DNA of 64,000 nt from Ureaplasma urealyticum serovar 8 str. ATCC 27618 (GCF_000169535.1 NZ_AAYN02000002.1:186001-250000); one strand, 5' to 3'. Positions 8,081-21,732 are shown, numbered from the stretch's first letter. Numbers and translations: made by a program. The notes: generated by a model from the sequence alone, not told the origin.

Positions 8081-10153
8081 TTAACTTAAAATTAAATTTT
8101 TCATTTTAGCTTCATCAATAAGTTTTTTAATAAAATATTCAACAGCAATCATAGCACGGACATCATTTTCGCAATAAATACGAGCGTCATGTACAAATTG
8201 TTCTCATTCTAGATCAGTAATTGTATTGAAAAAACGCTTTGTTGTTTTTGTTTGACAAACCAAACCATTACCCACACTTAGTTCTTTGTAGTTTAAACAA
8301 TTAACATCGTGATAAATTTGTGGAAATTCTTTTTCAATAATTGGTAAGACTTTTTTAATTGAATAAAAACCTTTTAATTCAGGAATTACAATTAATTGCT
8401 TTCCCATTGAAACTATAAAAAAATCAGCTAAATCATACATGTTTTTAATTATTTCGCTAACCTTTAATTCATATATTTCTTCATTAATGAATTCAGCCAT
8501 TTCTTTAAGACGTGAAGCTTCAAAAGACTTGTTGTATACAATATAGGAATATTCTAATCCGTGGTGAATTTTATCAATAATTGCTTTAAACCATTCATTA
8601 TTAATTTCACGTGGATCAATAATCATATTAGTGCATTTTAAATTTTTAATATCACAACTTCCATCATCAATAATAATAGAATTTTGTGTAACAGTTTGGG
8701 TAAAAGGAAACGAATTATCAACAGCGCGAATTGCTGAATTAATTGATTCAAAATCAAAATAAACCTTTTTTGATTTCAATTTAGCAAATAAATCAACAGC
8801 AGCTTGATATATCTTTATTCGATTATTTTTATATAAATTAAAAAAGGTTTGATTAGCATATGTTTTTAAAATATCAATCCCTAATATATCTTTAGTAACA
8901 TTATTTAAACCAAATTTTTTAATTGTTAAAATTTTTCCACTATATTTAATAACATCATATCCCATATAAGCGTATAAATTTCTTAACTCTAATCAAAAAT
9001 CATTATCTTTATAATCACCTTTGTCATTATATGATGGAATAAAATTTGTTGGAATTCTTTGTTCAATAGGTAAGTTTAATAAGGTTTGTTTATGAGCTAA
9101 TAATTCGTTAATTACATCATCAAAATCATTATGTAACTTTTCAACACTTTTAACAACTTCATCCATGGTTTTATTAAAACGTACATCATCTTTTAAATCT
9201 TCAGTTTTATAATCATAGATTTTTTTTGCTTCTTTATAATCATCGATACTACTATAAGTACCATCAATTAAATCATCTAATAAAATTCCTTTGCAAATTT
9301 CATAAGCATCAATATCTTCGTAGTATTTTTTGTTTTCATCTTTTTTTAAATAAATTGCTTCACCACGTTTACGTTTACGTTTTAGTTCATTAATTTCAAA
9401 TTTATTAAATTCATTGGCTGCAGTTGGTGGAAGTGTTAGTACAACACTTTTTTGATAGTTATAAAAAGGCGAAATTGTAAAACTCACTTGATTCTTTTTT
9501 AGTTTTACATAATCAACAATACACATCTTATAACTTACACATTTATTTACAAAATAAGGATGTTTTGAAATAACTTGCGCTTGATAAAAAATATCAAGAA
9601 GATGATGTTTTTTAATTGAACTTGTTCCCTTTGTCTCAATAACGATAAATTCTTCGTTTTCTTTAATGAAACAGTCAGGCTTTGTGATTAATTGATTATT
9701 AATAAAAACAGGTTGAAATAAGATAATTTCACCATTTTTATCAAGTAATTCTAAAGTTAAATCAGCAAGTTCTTCTAATGATTTATTTTTATATAAAGCA
9801 TCGGCTTCAAAGTTAATAATTTTTGTAATGTTAGGATAAGTTTTTTTAATATCTTCCTGTGAAGCTTGGTCTAAAATAATCCCTTCTGCAATTTTAGGAT
9901 TATCTTTATCAATGTTTTTATTGATTTCTAATTGTAAAATAAAATCAGTTTGTTCTTTATAGATCTCATAAGCATCAATTTCAATATCATGATCTTCTTC
10001 ATCATCCAAATCTTCAAAATCATAAGAACTAACATCTTTTAACATTAAATCTAATTTTGCTTTAATTTCAGCATTTGTAAAAAATCACATTGCTTTTTGT
10101 TTTGTGTAATAACCAATGTAATCATATTTAGTAATGTATTTACTTGTACGCAT
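8081..10153 (-). CDS. DUF2779-family protein with two putative nuclease domains
   Basis: A 690-residue protein. The first part has a PD-(D/E)xK nuclease signature: KPDCFI (Asp160) followed by FIVIETKG (Glu173, Lys175), as in Cas4/RecB-like enzymes. The second part has DEDD exonuclease-like motifs: YFDFES (Asp467, Glu469), then VYNKSFEASRL, then YCENDVRAM near the end. The last motif and the central block identify the DUF2779 family, whose cellular role is not established; DNA repair or processing is a reasonable guess. The ATG at 10153 is preceded by GAGG on the minus strand. It appears to be a single-gene unit between two terminators. Both nuclease assignments are by motif only. Confidence 0.75.
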
Positions 10154-10195
10154 CAATAACCTCATTTTCAAATCATTAATTAAAAATAATTATAT

Positions 10196-10230
10196 AAAAA
10201 AAATAATGCCCACGTGATGAACATTATTTA
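10196..10230 (-). terminator. Terminator of the HAD phosphatase gene
   Basis: An AAATAATG / CATTATTT stem (10201-10208 with 10222-10229) is followed on the minus strand by eight T's. It lies 11 bases after the stop of the leftward gene ending at 10241. Confidence 0.7.
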
Positions 10231-10240
10231 AATTAATTTT

Positions 10241-11122
10241 TTATTTCTTTTCGTTTAAAACGTATTCTAATTCTCAAACAACACCATTTTCTACGTTAGT
10301 GTGTTTTGTAATGTGACGTGCTAACAATTTAGCAGGACGTGTTCCATTTTTCATAGCAAAACCATATCCAGCGTTATTTAACATTGTTAAATCGTTTTCG
10401 CCATCTCCAAAAGCAATACAACGTTCTAATGGAATACCATAGTATGAAGATAAGTATTTCATAGCCATTGCCTTATCAGCAAATGATGAATTAACTTCAA
10501 TAACTTCGAATTTATCATCAATTCGAGCTGATCAACTACGAACAGCTAAAGTAGGGGCAATTTGTTTGATATGATAAACCATAGAATCAAACAAGGCTTT
10601 ATCATTTACATTTAATAAAAGGGCATTGGCATCTTTAATGAGGTTGTTAATGTCATTGTTAGTTTGATTTAGTATATTATTTTTTTCGTTCATATCACGA
10701 ATGGGCACGTGAAAAATATCGATAAATGATTTTCAAATATTTAAATCCATATTACTATTCAAAACAGTTGCAACATTATCGGCTTCAACAACAGCATTAA
10801 CAATATTTTTAGCAATAAAACGATTTTTTAAAATTGCACTCACAATGTTTTTACTAAATGTCATATTAACTGGTGTAAATTTTTTATCAGATGGATTTGA
10901 AATGTATGACCCATTATAATTAGCCATCAACGTGTTTAAACCCAATTTTTCATAGATATGAATTGAACCACGTAAAGGTCGGCCTGTAACAATGCAAAAA
11001 ATGTGGCCTTGATCAATAATTTTTTTAATACCATCAATTGTTTTTTGTGAGATATCACTTTCATTATTTAAAAGTGTTCCATCTAAATCACAAGCAATCA
11101 AATATTTATCGTTTTTTCCCAT
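10241..11122 (-). CDS. Cof-type HAD-family sugar/nucleotide phosphatase
   Basis: A 293-residue cytosolic hydrolase of the Cof/YkrA subgroup of the HAD superfamily. Motif I is CDLDGTLLN with nucleophile Asp and acid/base Asp; motif II is IVTGRP; motif IV is AFGDGENDLTML, the typical Mg-binding DxxxD. The size matches the family and a C2-type cap fills the middle. Such enzymes dephosphorylate sugar phosphates, FMN or similar metabolites; the substrate cannot be read from sequence. It lies 25 bases downstream of trpS and is probably co-transcribed with it. The start is supported by GAGG ahead of the ATG. Confidence 0.9.
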
Positions 11123-11147
11123 TAATTTTTACCTCATTATATACCCA

Positions 11148-12149
11148 TTATTTTAGTTGCATTTGTTTTAAGACAAGTTGCACATTTTGGTTTGCAACAT
11201 CATTAGCTCGCTCGCAACTATTGTCTATCATTATATCTAATTCTGGGCTATTTAATCAATAAGAAATTTTTTGTTGTAGGTTTTCAAGAAAATCAGCAAC
11301 AATATTAGCTAGATCATTTTTAAAAACGCCATAATTTTGTTGATTATATTTTGTTTCAATTTCTGCAAAAGTTAAATTAGTTAAACAAGCATATATTGTA
11401 ATTAAATTACTTACACTTGGTTGTTGTTCAACATCATATTTAACTTGGTTTAAGTTATCTGTTAAAGCGCCTTTAATTTTTTTAATAATTTGTTCACGTG
11501 AATCATTTAAAAAAATAACGCCCTTTGGATTTTTTGAGGATTTTGACATCTTAACGCTTGGATCTAATAAATCCATAATTTTTGCGCCAATTTTTGGAAT
11601 ATAAACTTGAGGTAATTTAAAAGTTTGTCCATATCTTTTATTAAAGCGATCAGCTAGCGTTCTTGTTAATTCTAAATGTTGTTTTTGATCTTGACCAACA
11701 GGAACAACATCAGCATTAAAAGCTAAAATATCAGCAGCCATTAATGCTGGGTATGTTAGTAATCCTGAAGGAATCATTTCAGTGTTGTTAGCCATTTTTG
11801 TAGCTTTAGCACTTTTATCTTTAAATTGAGTCATACGTGTAAGTTCACCAATACTTGTTGAACATAGTAGTATATGTGATAATAATGGAATTGCTAAAAT
11901 ATCTGATTGATAAAATAAACATGTTTTTTTAGGATCAATACCTGCAGCTAAATATGTAGCTATAATTTGACGCTTAGTAGCAAAAAAGTTAGTATTATCA
12001 AAAATGTTTGGTGTTAGTGAATGAAGGTCTGCAACAAACAAAAACACTTCATAATCATTTTGTAAATCTACAAAATTTTTAATTGCTCCTAAATAATTTC
12101 CTAATGTTAAATTATTTGTTGGTTGAATCCCTGAAATTAATCGTTTCAT
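11148..12149 (-). CDS. trpS: Tryptophanyl-tRNA synthetase
   Basis: A 333-residue class I aminoacyl-tRNA synthetase that charges tRNA-Trp. It shows ISGIQPTNNLTLGNYLGAI at the N-terminus (HIGH-equivalent GNYLGA) and the KMSKSSKN loop (KMSKS). The length is typical. The last 35 codons lie beyond an internal UGA Trp codon; the true stop is at 11148. In this genetic code the product must serve both UGG and UGA codons. It diverges from spx across a 125-base promoter region. Confidence 0.96.
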
Positions 12150-12274
12150 ACGTTCTCTCTTTTATTATTAAATTGTTTTTTGTAATTAAGCATTTAAAAT
12201 TAATGTTTTTTTTGTATACTTATTTATTATATAAGTAAATTTAGAATTGTAAGAAGATAAAAGTATAAGGGAAT

Positions 12275-12664
12275 ATGATCTACGTTTTATATAGTCCCAA
12301 TTGTGCGGTGTGCAAAAAGGTTGTTAGATTTTTTCGAAATAACCAAATTGAAATCACTAAAATTATTATCGGTGAAGATAAAATTGAGCGTTCCATGCTA
12401 ATTGATATTCTATCACTTTGTGAAGATGGTTTTGGAACGATTATTTCTTTTAAAACTGAATCTTCAAAGCGATTAAATATCACATCAAAGACCTTTTTAG
12501 ATTTATCAACAAAAGAATTATTAAATTTAATTCAAGAAGATTTGAATTTAATTCGTCGGCCATTAATTTATCAAACAAAAAATAATAAACCATATCGTTT
12601 ACAAATTGGTTATGATTCAGAAGAAATTGAAATTTTTAAGCGAGTTGTTCATGAAGGACGTTAA
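12275..12664 (+). CDS. spx: Spx/ArsC-family regulator
   Basis: A 129-residue thioredoxin-fold protein. NCAVCKKVVRFF gives the CxxC redox switch of Spx near residue 10, RRPLIY is the conserved arginine-proline turn of the fold, and KPYRLQIGYDSEEI matches the Spx C-terminus. Spx binds the RNA polymerase alpha C-terminal domain and redirects transcription under oxidative stress in Firmicutes; the role in ureaplasmas is inferred. Its end overlaps nadK by 14 bases, so the two are co-translated. A perfect TACTTAT-N7-ATAAGTA palindrome sits upstream (12217-12237). Confidence 0.85.
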   Translation: MIYVLYSPNCAVCKKVVRFFRNNQIEITKIIIGEDKIERSMLIDILSLCEDGFGTIISFKTESSKRLNITSKTFLDLSTKELLNLIQEDLNLIRRPLIYQTKNNKPYRLQIGYDSEEIEIFKRVVHEGR

Positions 12665-13463
12665 ACCAGTTTATTTTTATGATATTTATTGTTTTAATCC
12701 AAATAAATGCACAGAAGATAAAGGTGTTTTGTTATTAGAAACTAAACTAAAAGAATATCAAAAGGTAACATTTTTAAGAAGTGAGCAAAAGCCACAAATT
12801 GTTTTTTTATTAGGTGGGGATGGTTCATTTATTAATTTTGTTAACCAACAATGAAAACAAAATTGAAAAATTGTTGGCATTAATTATGGTCAATTAGGTT
12901 TTTATAGTTCTTATGATGGAATTAATACAATTAATATAGATGAAATTGTTGATGAAAGCATGTATGCTAATGCTTTTTTAATCGAAGTTAATATTAATAA
13001 TGAAAACAAATTTTATTGCTTAAATGAATTAAGTATTTTTTCTAATGAATTAGCAAGCTGTGATATTAGTATAAACAATACTTTTTATGAAAAATTTCGT
13101 GGATCTGGTTTATTATTTGCAACACCAAGTGGTTCAACTGGTAAAAATAAAGTTGCTCATGGTCCAATTATTTTTAATAATCAACCATGTTTTAGTATGT
13201 TAGAAATTTTTCCTGTTAATCATTTAAAATATTCAAGTTTAAATGCTCCTGTAGTTTTTGGAAAAGATTATCAAATTAGTTTGACAAATATTAAATTTAA
13301 AAGAACTTTAAATCTTGTTGTTGATGGAAATAATATTAACTTTAATAATAAAATTGATTTTATTGAAGTAAAATTAATCCAAGCCTCATTACAAATTCAT
13401 GGCTTAAATAATTACAAAAAGTATATTGAAAGATTAAGAAGATCGTTTATTAAAGAAGAATAG
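12651..13463 (+). CDS. nadK: NAD kinase
   Basis: A 270-residue enzyme that phosphorylates NAD to NADP. It has LLGGDGSFINFV (family GGDG motif) and FATPSGSTGKNK (family TPTGSTAY, here Ser for Thr and Lys for the usual Ala). The start MKDVKPVYFYD at 12651 lies inside the end of spx; a longer start upstream in the same frame would only read spx codons out of frame. Position between spx and an EIIB-like gene suggests a small operon tied to redox state. Confidence 0.9.
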
Positions 13464-13470
13464 GTTAAAA

Positions 13471-13851
13471 ATGAAAAATTTAAACACTAAACAAAAATCA
13501 TTAATCATTTTTTTAAGTATTATTACTCTTGGAATTTTTGCTATTTACTTTTTTTCAAAAGCTAAAAAAACATCACAAATTAAAAATACACATTTAACAA
13601 CATCATCAAAAATTCCTTTTAGTTTAACAGCATTTTATGATTGCGTTGGTTCAAAAGATAATTTAGCAAACGTTGATGCTACAATTAATACACTAAAAAT
13701 TGAATTGAAAGAAGCTAGTTTATTAAATAATGAAGAATTAAAGCATTTAGGCGCAAAAGGAATTATGCGTAATCAAACAAAAATCTCTATTATTTTTGGT
13801 GATTTTTGTTTAGAACTTAAAGAATTAATTAAAAAAGATTTACTTTCATAG
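13471..13851 (+). CDS. Membrane-anchored PTS EIIB-like protein lacking the phospho-cysteine
   Basis: A 126-residue protein with one N-terminal membrane segment (about residues 10-29) and a domain resembling EIIB of the glucose PTS family. YDCVGSKDNLANVDATINTLKIEL aligns, in two halves, with the family pattern LGGKeNI..ldnCiTRLRlev, and LKHLGAKGIM with LkalGa.GV. The cysteine phosphorylated in active EIIB is replaced by Thr71 (DATI for DNCI), and the following Thr-Arg is changed too. It cannot carry phosphate by the normal chemistry and may be a binding or regulatory remnant. It is 7 bases after nadK, same operon. Confidence 0.68.
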   Translation: MKNLNTKQKSLIIFLSIITLGIFAIYFFSKAKKTSQIKNTHLTTSSKIPFSLTAFYDCVGSKDNLANVDATINTLKIELKEASLLNNEELKHLGAKGIMRNQTKISIIFGDFCLELKELIKKDLLS

Positions 13852-13873
13852 TATACTATATAGTTAATTTATA

Positions 13874-13908
13874 CATAATAATGCAATATGTGCAAATTCA
13901 TTATTATG
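13874..13908 (+). promoter_or_regulatory. 10-bp inverted repeat ahead of a small unknown gene
   Basis: CATAATAATG (13874-13883) and CATTATTATG (13899-13908) are perfect inverted repeats around a 15-base loop. There is no proper T-run, so this is either a weak end for the nadK operon or a leader hairpin or operator of the gene at 13946. Confidence 0.45.
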
Positions 13909-13945
13909 TTTACAAATTATTAATTAAAGGACATTTAAGAAAAAT

Positions 13946-14167
13946 ATGTTAATTAAGCCCGCCAAGCGTAGCGAAAAAATTTATACAATTATTTCCATTA
14001 AAGATAGCGTTGTCACTTTAAAAAACGATTATCAAGATGAAAAAGAAATTGAAATCTACGAGTTTGATTTACAAAATATTATCCCTGAAATTGGTAAATT
14101 TATTAATTTAATTAAATATGATCAACAAGGGTGTTCAGTATTTGAAGAATATGATCAAAACGCATAA
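13946..14167 (+). CDS. Small unknown protein
   Basis: A 73-residue cytosolic protein of unrecognised family. It is rich in Lys, Ile and acidic residues, with a beta-rich pattern (KIYTIISIKDSVVTLKND) and no membrane segment or Cys motif. A purine-rich AAAGGA lies 16 bases ahead of the ATG. It converges on rlmH with a single base between the two stop codons. It has its own leader (94 bases) after the spx-nadK unit. No function can be assigned. Confidence 0.6.
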   Translation: MLIKPAKRSEKIYTIISIKDSVVTLKNDYQDEKEIEIYEFDLQNIIPEIGKFINLIKYDQQGCSVFEEYDQNA

Positions 14168-14168
14168 T

Positions 14169-14648
14169 TTATTTATGATATTTTCCATTATTTAAAATAC
14201 TAAGTGCTCGATATATTTGTTCACAAACCATGACTTTTGCTAAACCATGTGCGAAAGTCATTTTTGACAATGATAAGTGATAGTTAGCACGTTCATAAAT
14301 TTTTTCATGCAATCCATTAGAACCACCAATTACAAAGCAAATATTAGGATATGATGCATTTAATCAATTTTGTAAATTTTCAGCTAACATTTCACTACTA
14401 ATAATTTTGCCTTCAATAATTAAAGCAATTACAAAATCATTTTGATTAATGTTTTTTAGAATTCTATTAGCTTCTTTATCTTTAATTTGTTCTAATAATT
14501 TAGTTGAAATTTGGGTTGGCTCAGGCTCATCATTAACAACAATTTCTTGACATTTTAAATAATAGTTAATTCGTTTTAAATAATCATTAACTAAATTAAC
14601 AAAACCAGTTTGTTTTAATTTACCTACACTTATAATTTTTATTATCAT
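14169..14648 (-). CDS. rlmH: 23S rRNA (pseudouridine-1915-N3) methyltransferase RlmH
   Basis: A 159-residue SPOUT-type methyltransferase that methylates the pseudouridine in helix 69 of 23S rRNA. It shows MIIKIISVGKLK at the N-terminus, and in the last third FVIGGSNGL followed by LSLSKMTFAHGLAKVMVCEQIYRA, the conserved SAM-binding knot (family IGGadGl... lSls.mTlpH.l.R..l.EQiYRA). The usual Arg after the His-x-Leu is Lys here. Start 14648 gives the family length; the upstream codons in frame do not match. Confidence 0.94.
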
Positions 14649-14711
14649 CTTTAATAAACAACCCATTTTTTGATTATAATCTATTTAAGATTATAAGGGA
14701 GAATGGTTAAA

Positions 14712-15428
14712 ATGAAATACATTATTGCTAATTTTAAAATGAATGCAACCGAAGAATTAATTAATCATTTTTTAAACAACTTGATATCATTTGATGAACA
14801 AAAATTAACGATTGGTTTAGCACCAGGCGATTTATATTTAAAAACATTTGTTGATTTATCGCAAACTAAAAAAGTTAAATTATATGCTCAAAATCCATCA
14901 GCTTATTCTAAAGGACCTTATACTGGTCAAATAAGTTGTTTACAATTATTAGATTCTAATATCAAAAATACTTTAGTTGGTCATAGTGAGATTCGTATTG
15001 ATTGCTCGCAATCAATAATTGATCAAAAAACAAAAATTTGCATGGATTTATTAGATCAAGTAATTATTTGTATTGGTGAACCACTCGATGTTTATGAACA
15101 AAAAAAATCCCTTAGTTTCGTTTTAAGTCAATTAGCTAATGTTATTAACTATAAGGGATTGAAAAAAATTATTATTGCTTATGAACCAATTTGAGCAATT
15201 GGTACTAATTTAACACTTGATTTAAAACATATTAATCACATGATAGAAGGCATTAAAACATATTTATACAATTGTACTGGATTAAATATTCCTATTTTAT
15301 ATGGGGGTAGTGTTAATGCTAATAATATTAAAGAATTGTGTACACAAAAACTAATTGATGGATTTTTAATTGGTAATGCTTCATTAGATGTTAATAATTT
15401 TAATCAAATTATTAATGCTTGCAAATAA
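14712..15428 (+). CDS. tpiA: Triosephosphate isomerase
   Basis: A 238-residue TIM-barrel enzyme interconverting DHAP and glyceraldehyde-3-phosphate. It has IIANFKMN (catalytic Lys), LVGHSEIR (catalytic His), AYEPIWAIGT (catalytic Glu; Trp from UGA) and YGGSVNANN (phosphate loop). An ATG 9 bases upstream is too close to the GGGAG ribosome site, so the start MKYIIANF was chosen. It diverges from rlmH and is followed by gpmI after 30 bases, probably as one operon. Confidence 0.95.
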
Positions 15429-15458
15429 TAAAATTTAGTTAAATAAGTGGATTTGTAT

Positions 15459-16967
15459 ATGAGTTTAAATAAAAAATTAGCTTTGATAATTATTGATGGA
15501 TTAGGAATTGGTAAAAAAGATGATACAAACGCAGTTTATTTAGCTAATCCTAAAACATTAAACTATTTAATTAAAAATTATCCTACACTTGAAATTAGTG
15601 CTGCACAGCAACCAATTGGTTTACTTGAAAACCAAGCAGGAAATAGTGAAATTGGTCATTTAACAATTGGAGCAGGTCGTATCATTTTAAATGATAATGC
15701 TAATATTAATAGTTATACTAAACGTCTTGATTATGAAAGTTTAGTTCTAAATGATATTAATAATGAAATTGTTCATGTTGTAGGGATGTATTCAAATGGT
15801 TTAGTTCATAGCAATTATGAACACATTCATTGAATTATTAAAGAATTAGTTAAAAACAACAATCAAGTTGTTTTACATTTAATTTCTGATGGTCGTGATG
15901 ATTATCCTTATGGTTTTGCTCAATTCATTGAACAAATCAATGCCTTAAAAACACAATATAATGTCATTATAAAAAGTTTGAGTGGACGTTATTTTGCAAT
16001 GGATCGTGACCAACGATGAGAACGTACGCAAAAAGCGTTTAATACGATGTTTATTAAACAAGACAAAATTTGTGAGCAAAGTTTATTAGAAGTTGCACAA
16101 TCAATTGCAAATCATTATGAAAGTGATGAGTTTGTTGAACCTATTGTTTTTAATAATGATGAAAAATATAATTTAAAACCATATCAAAAAGTGATTTTAA
16201 CCAACTATCGTTCAGATCGCATGCGCCAATTAGCGCATTTACTTAAACCAAACCGAAAATTTAATTACCACAATCCTTTTTTAATTAAAGATATTCATTT
16301 AATTACTTTAGTGCCATTTCCTGATGTTGATGCTATAACCTTATTTGAAAAACAAAATTTAAATAATACATTAGGCGATGTTTTAAATGATCATCACATA
16401 AAACAAGCACGAGTTGCTGAAACAGAAAAATATGGACATATTTCTTTTTTCTTTGATGGCGGGATTAATAAACATTATGCATCAAAAACGCAATATTTAA
16501 TTCCTTCACAAAAAGTTGCTACTTATGATTTATGTCCACAAATGTCAGCTAGTTTGATTACAAAAACTATTATTGATCACTATTTTGATCACGATGTCTT
16601 TATTGTTAATTATGCTAATCCTGATATGGTTGGTCATAGTGGGAACATGAAACAAACAATTCAAGCTATTTTAAGTGTTGATAGTGAAATTCAAAAATTA
16701 TATGATTTTTTTAAAAAAAACAATGGTGTATTAATGATTACAGGTGATCATGGTAATGCTGAAACTATGATTGATGCTAATGGACAAATAATTACTTCTC
16801 ATAGTATTAATGATGTTTGATTTATTATTACTGATAACAATATAGTTTTTGATCAAACTCAAAAATTTAGTTTAGCAAATATTGCTCCAACAATTTTAGA
16901 ATATTTAAATATTAAAAAACCAATAGAAATGGCAGCTTCTAGCATGATAAAAAAGATTCATAAATAG
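15459..16967 (+). CDS. gpmI: 2,3-bisphosphoglycerate-independent phosphoglycerate mutase
   Basis: A 502-residue Mn-dependent enzyme converting 3- to 2-phosphoglycerate. It shows [10 protein letters not shown] (metal-binding Asp), [17 protein letters not shown] (phosphorylated Ser), [26 protein letters not shown] and [10 protein letters not shown] (metal-binding motifs). Every family block is present, so it should be active. Several UGA codons split the frame if read with the standard code. It sits between tpiA and an unknown membrane protein. Confidence 0.96.
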
Positions 16968-17009
16968 TTTTATGTTATTATAATAATTTGGTATATCAAG
17001 GAGTTTTAT

Positions 17010-17885
17010 ATGGAAAAAAAAGCTAAAATTTATACTTGTTCGCACATCCTTTTAATTATTTTTAGCTTAGTTTGTTTACATTGATTTTTTATTTTAGCAA
17101 TTACAACTCCACACCAAATCGGTTTTTTAATTAATAAAGTTGATCAATGAACTAATGCATCAAGCACTTATATTTATAAAATTGATTCGCAATCATTATT
17201 GTATTTAAATCAAACTTTAAATTTTAATGTAACCTTAAATGCAAGCGGGATATCTAGCATTGTTTTATTTATTTGTTATCTTTTTACATTTACATTTAAT
17301 TTAAGTATGATTGGTGTTATGCGTGCATGAAAATTGAGTTTATTACACTTAATAGTTGCTTGATTAATTTTATTTGTTGTTTTATACTTGTTTATCATTA
17401 TTATGATTACGCCAAACTTTAATCAAATTATTAATAATAGCTATTATGCATGATTAAAAGCAAGTGTTCTTAATAATCAAACACTAAATCCAACTCAAAA
17501 AGTTAAAATCTTAAATACTTATATTAATTACTATCACTTACCAGTAATTAATGATCCACAAGTTAGTTTACTAGATATTAGTAAACACCAAATTAATAAT
17601 GAAAATTTAACTTTCAATCCTTCATATAATTACAATAGTGATCTTTATTTTACAAAAGCAAAATTAATTTATTTCACCTATACAATTGCTGGAATTATAT
17701 TTATTATTAGTTTTGTTTATTATCTAAGTGAAGTTATTAAATTATGTTTAACGGTTAATGATAATTGAAAAATTAAACCACGCCAACGTAAAGATGGTTT
17801 AAACATAAGAAAAAGAAAAACTAAACAAGAAATCGTCGCTCCAGATCCAAGTTTAGAAGAAATTTTTAAAGAATTAGATTTATAA
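17010..17885 (+). CDS. Unknown membrane protein with four predicted membrane segments
   Basis: A 291-residue protein readable only with UGA as Trp (seven such codons). A strong AAGGAG ribosome site lies 7 bases ahead of ATG 17010. Hydrophobic segments sit near residues 12-32, 85-105, 115-135 and 225-245. Between the third and fourth is an outward loop of about 90 residues, Asn/Tyr-rich. A basic cytosolic tail follows (PRQRKDGLNIRKRKTKQ). No family is recognised. It follows gpmI by 42 bases and precedes a terminator, so it closes the tpiA-gpmI unit. Confidence 0.8.
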
Positions 17886-17931
17886 AAAATATTAATGGCA
17901 TTTATTTAATTATTTGTCTTAATATTTTTTT
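17884..17931 (+). terminator. Terminator after the tpiA-gpmI-membrane protein unit
   Basis: A 12-bp stem AAAAAATATTAA / TTAATATTTTTT (17884-17895 with 17919-17930) with a T-run, overlapping the stop codon of the preceding gene. Confidence 0.75.
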
Positions 17932-18003
17932 AATTTTTAACATAAAATTAATGTATGAGTTTTTAGAAATTAAATAAGGTTTTATAAATAAGGAATTAAA
18001 TAT

Positions 18004-20260
<2,257 letters not shown>

Positions 20261-20271
20261 GGGGAAAATTA

Positions 20272-21696
20272 ATGTTTTCAAAAACACGCATTATTGCAAC
20301 AGTTGGTCCTGCAACAACAAAATCGTTTTCTAATTGAGCAGAGTTTAATGATTTAAAAAATCAAAATGAAGCACAACAAGTTAATTCACATATTAAAAAC
20401 TTAATTTTAAATGGTGTTAATATTTTTCGTATGAATTTAAGTCATGGCGAACAAGAAATTCATATTTTTCGTTCACAATTAATTAAAGAAATTGCTCATG
20501 ATTTAAAAATTAAAGTCGAAATTTTATTTGATACAAAAGGACCTGAAATTCGTGTTTGTCAAATGAGCGAAGATAATTTCATTGCTAAAGATAGTGAAGT
20601 TATAATACATTGTCAAAAACAAATTATAGGTAAACGTAATGAATTTAGTGTTATTGATGCTAGCAAAAAATATAATATGATCAACGATGTTAAAGCTAAT
20701 GATCGAATTTTAGTGGACGATGGCAAACTAATTTTAGTTGTTAAAAAAATTGATTCTTCAAAAAATATTATTTATACAATTGCTAAAAATAATCATGTAC
20801 TAAAAACAAATAAACGTTTAAATTTACCTGATAGCAATTATAGTTTGCCTTTTTTATCAAAAAAAGATATAGATGATATTAATTTAGCAGCTAATTTAAA
20901 AATCCCTTATCTAGCATTATCTTTTGTTTCTAATGTTAAACAAATTAATGAAGTTAAAGCACTTTTAAAAGATCAATCATTTACTCCTAAATTAATTGCA
21001 AAAATTGAAACACAAGAAGCCATTGATAATTTAGAAGAAATTATTAAAAACACTAATGGAGTTATGGTTGCACGTGGTGATTTAGGTTTAGAAGTACCTT
21101 TTTATAAGATTCCTATTTATCAAAATAAAATCGTTGAATTATGTCATAAATACAATAAATATTGTATTATAGCAACACAAATGTTAGATTCATTAGAACG
21201 TAATCTTCTTCCAACACGCGCTGAAGTCACTGATGTATATTATGCTGTTAATCAAAAAGTAAATGCAACAATGTTATCTGGTGAAACAGCAGCCGGAATT
21301 GATCCTATTAACGCTGTTAGTGTAATGCAATCAATTATTTTAGAAACAGAAAACAATGATATTAAACAAGAAATAGAATTTGCAAGTGTCAAATTATTAA
21401 TTCCAAATGAAATTAAATCAAAAATATTAGATTTTCACAATTTAAAAACAAATCTTCATAAATTATTAGTTGTTAATTTAGTTGATAAAAATTATGAACA
21501 AACAATTTATGACTTATTAAAATGTAATTTTAATTTTAGTATTTTATTTGTCGTTAACGAAGATCGAAACCATGATTTGTTATTAAAAAATACTAATTTT
21601 ATCGTTAGCCAAAACAAAATATCAAATCAAAAAGAATTGCTAGAATTTCTTGATTTTGATTTTAAAAAATATGAGCTTTTATTTGTTTTTATTTAA
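20272..21696 (+). CDS. pyk: Pyruvate kinase
   Basis: A 474-residue enzyme making pyruvate and ATP from phosphoenolpyruvate. It has TRIIATVGPAT, FRMNLSHG, DTKGPEIR, LAKIETQEA, VMVARGDLGLEVP and MLDSLERNLLPTRAEVTDV. All active-site blocks are present; the C-terminal allosteric domain is shorter and diverged. A GGGG ribosome site precedes the ATG at 20272. It is the third gene of the eno-pfkA-pyk unit and a main substrate-level ATP source if flux exists. Confidence 0.95.
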
Positions 21697-21732
21697 AATA
21701 AAAATAATTTTATTATTAATGCCTCTATATAG

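Noticed and set aside
12606-12650. Earlier start for nadK
   Set aside because: The extra 15 residues are spx codons read out of frame and match no NAD kinase; ATG 12651 fits the family.
13946-14167. Small gene as possible toxin or antitoxin
   Set aside because: No partner gene, no family motif; only its existence as a frame with a ribosome site can be supported.
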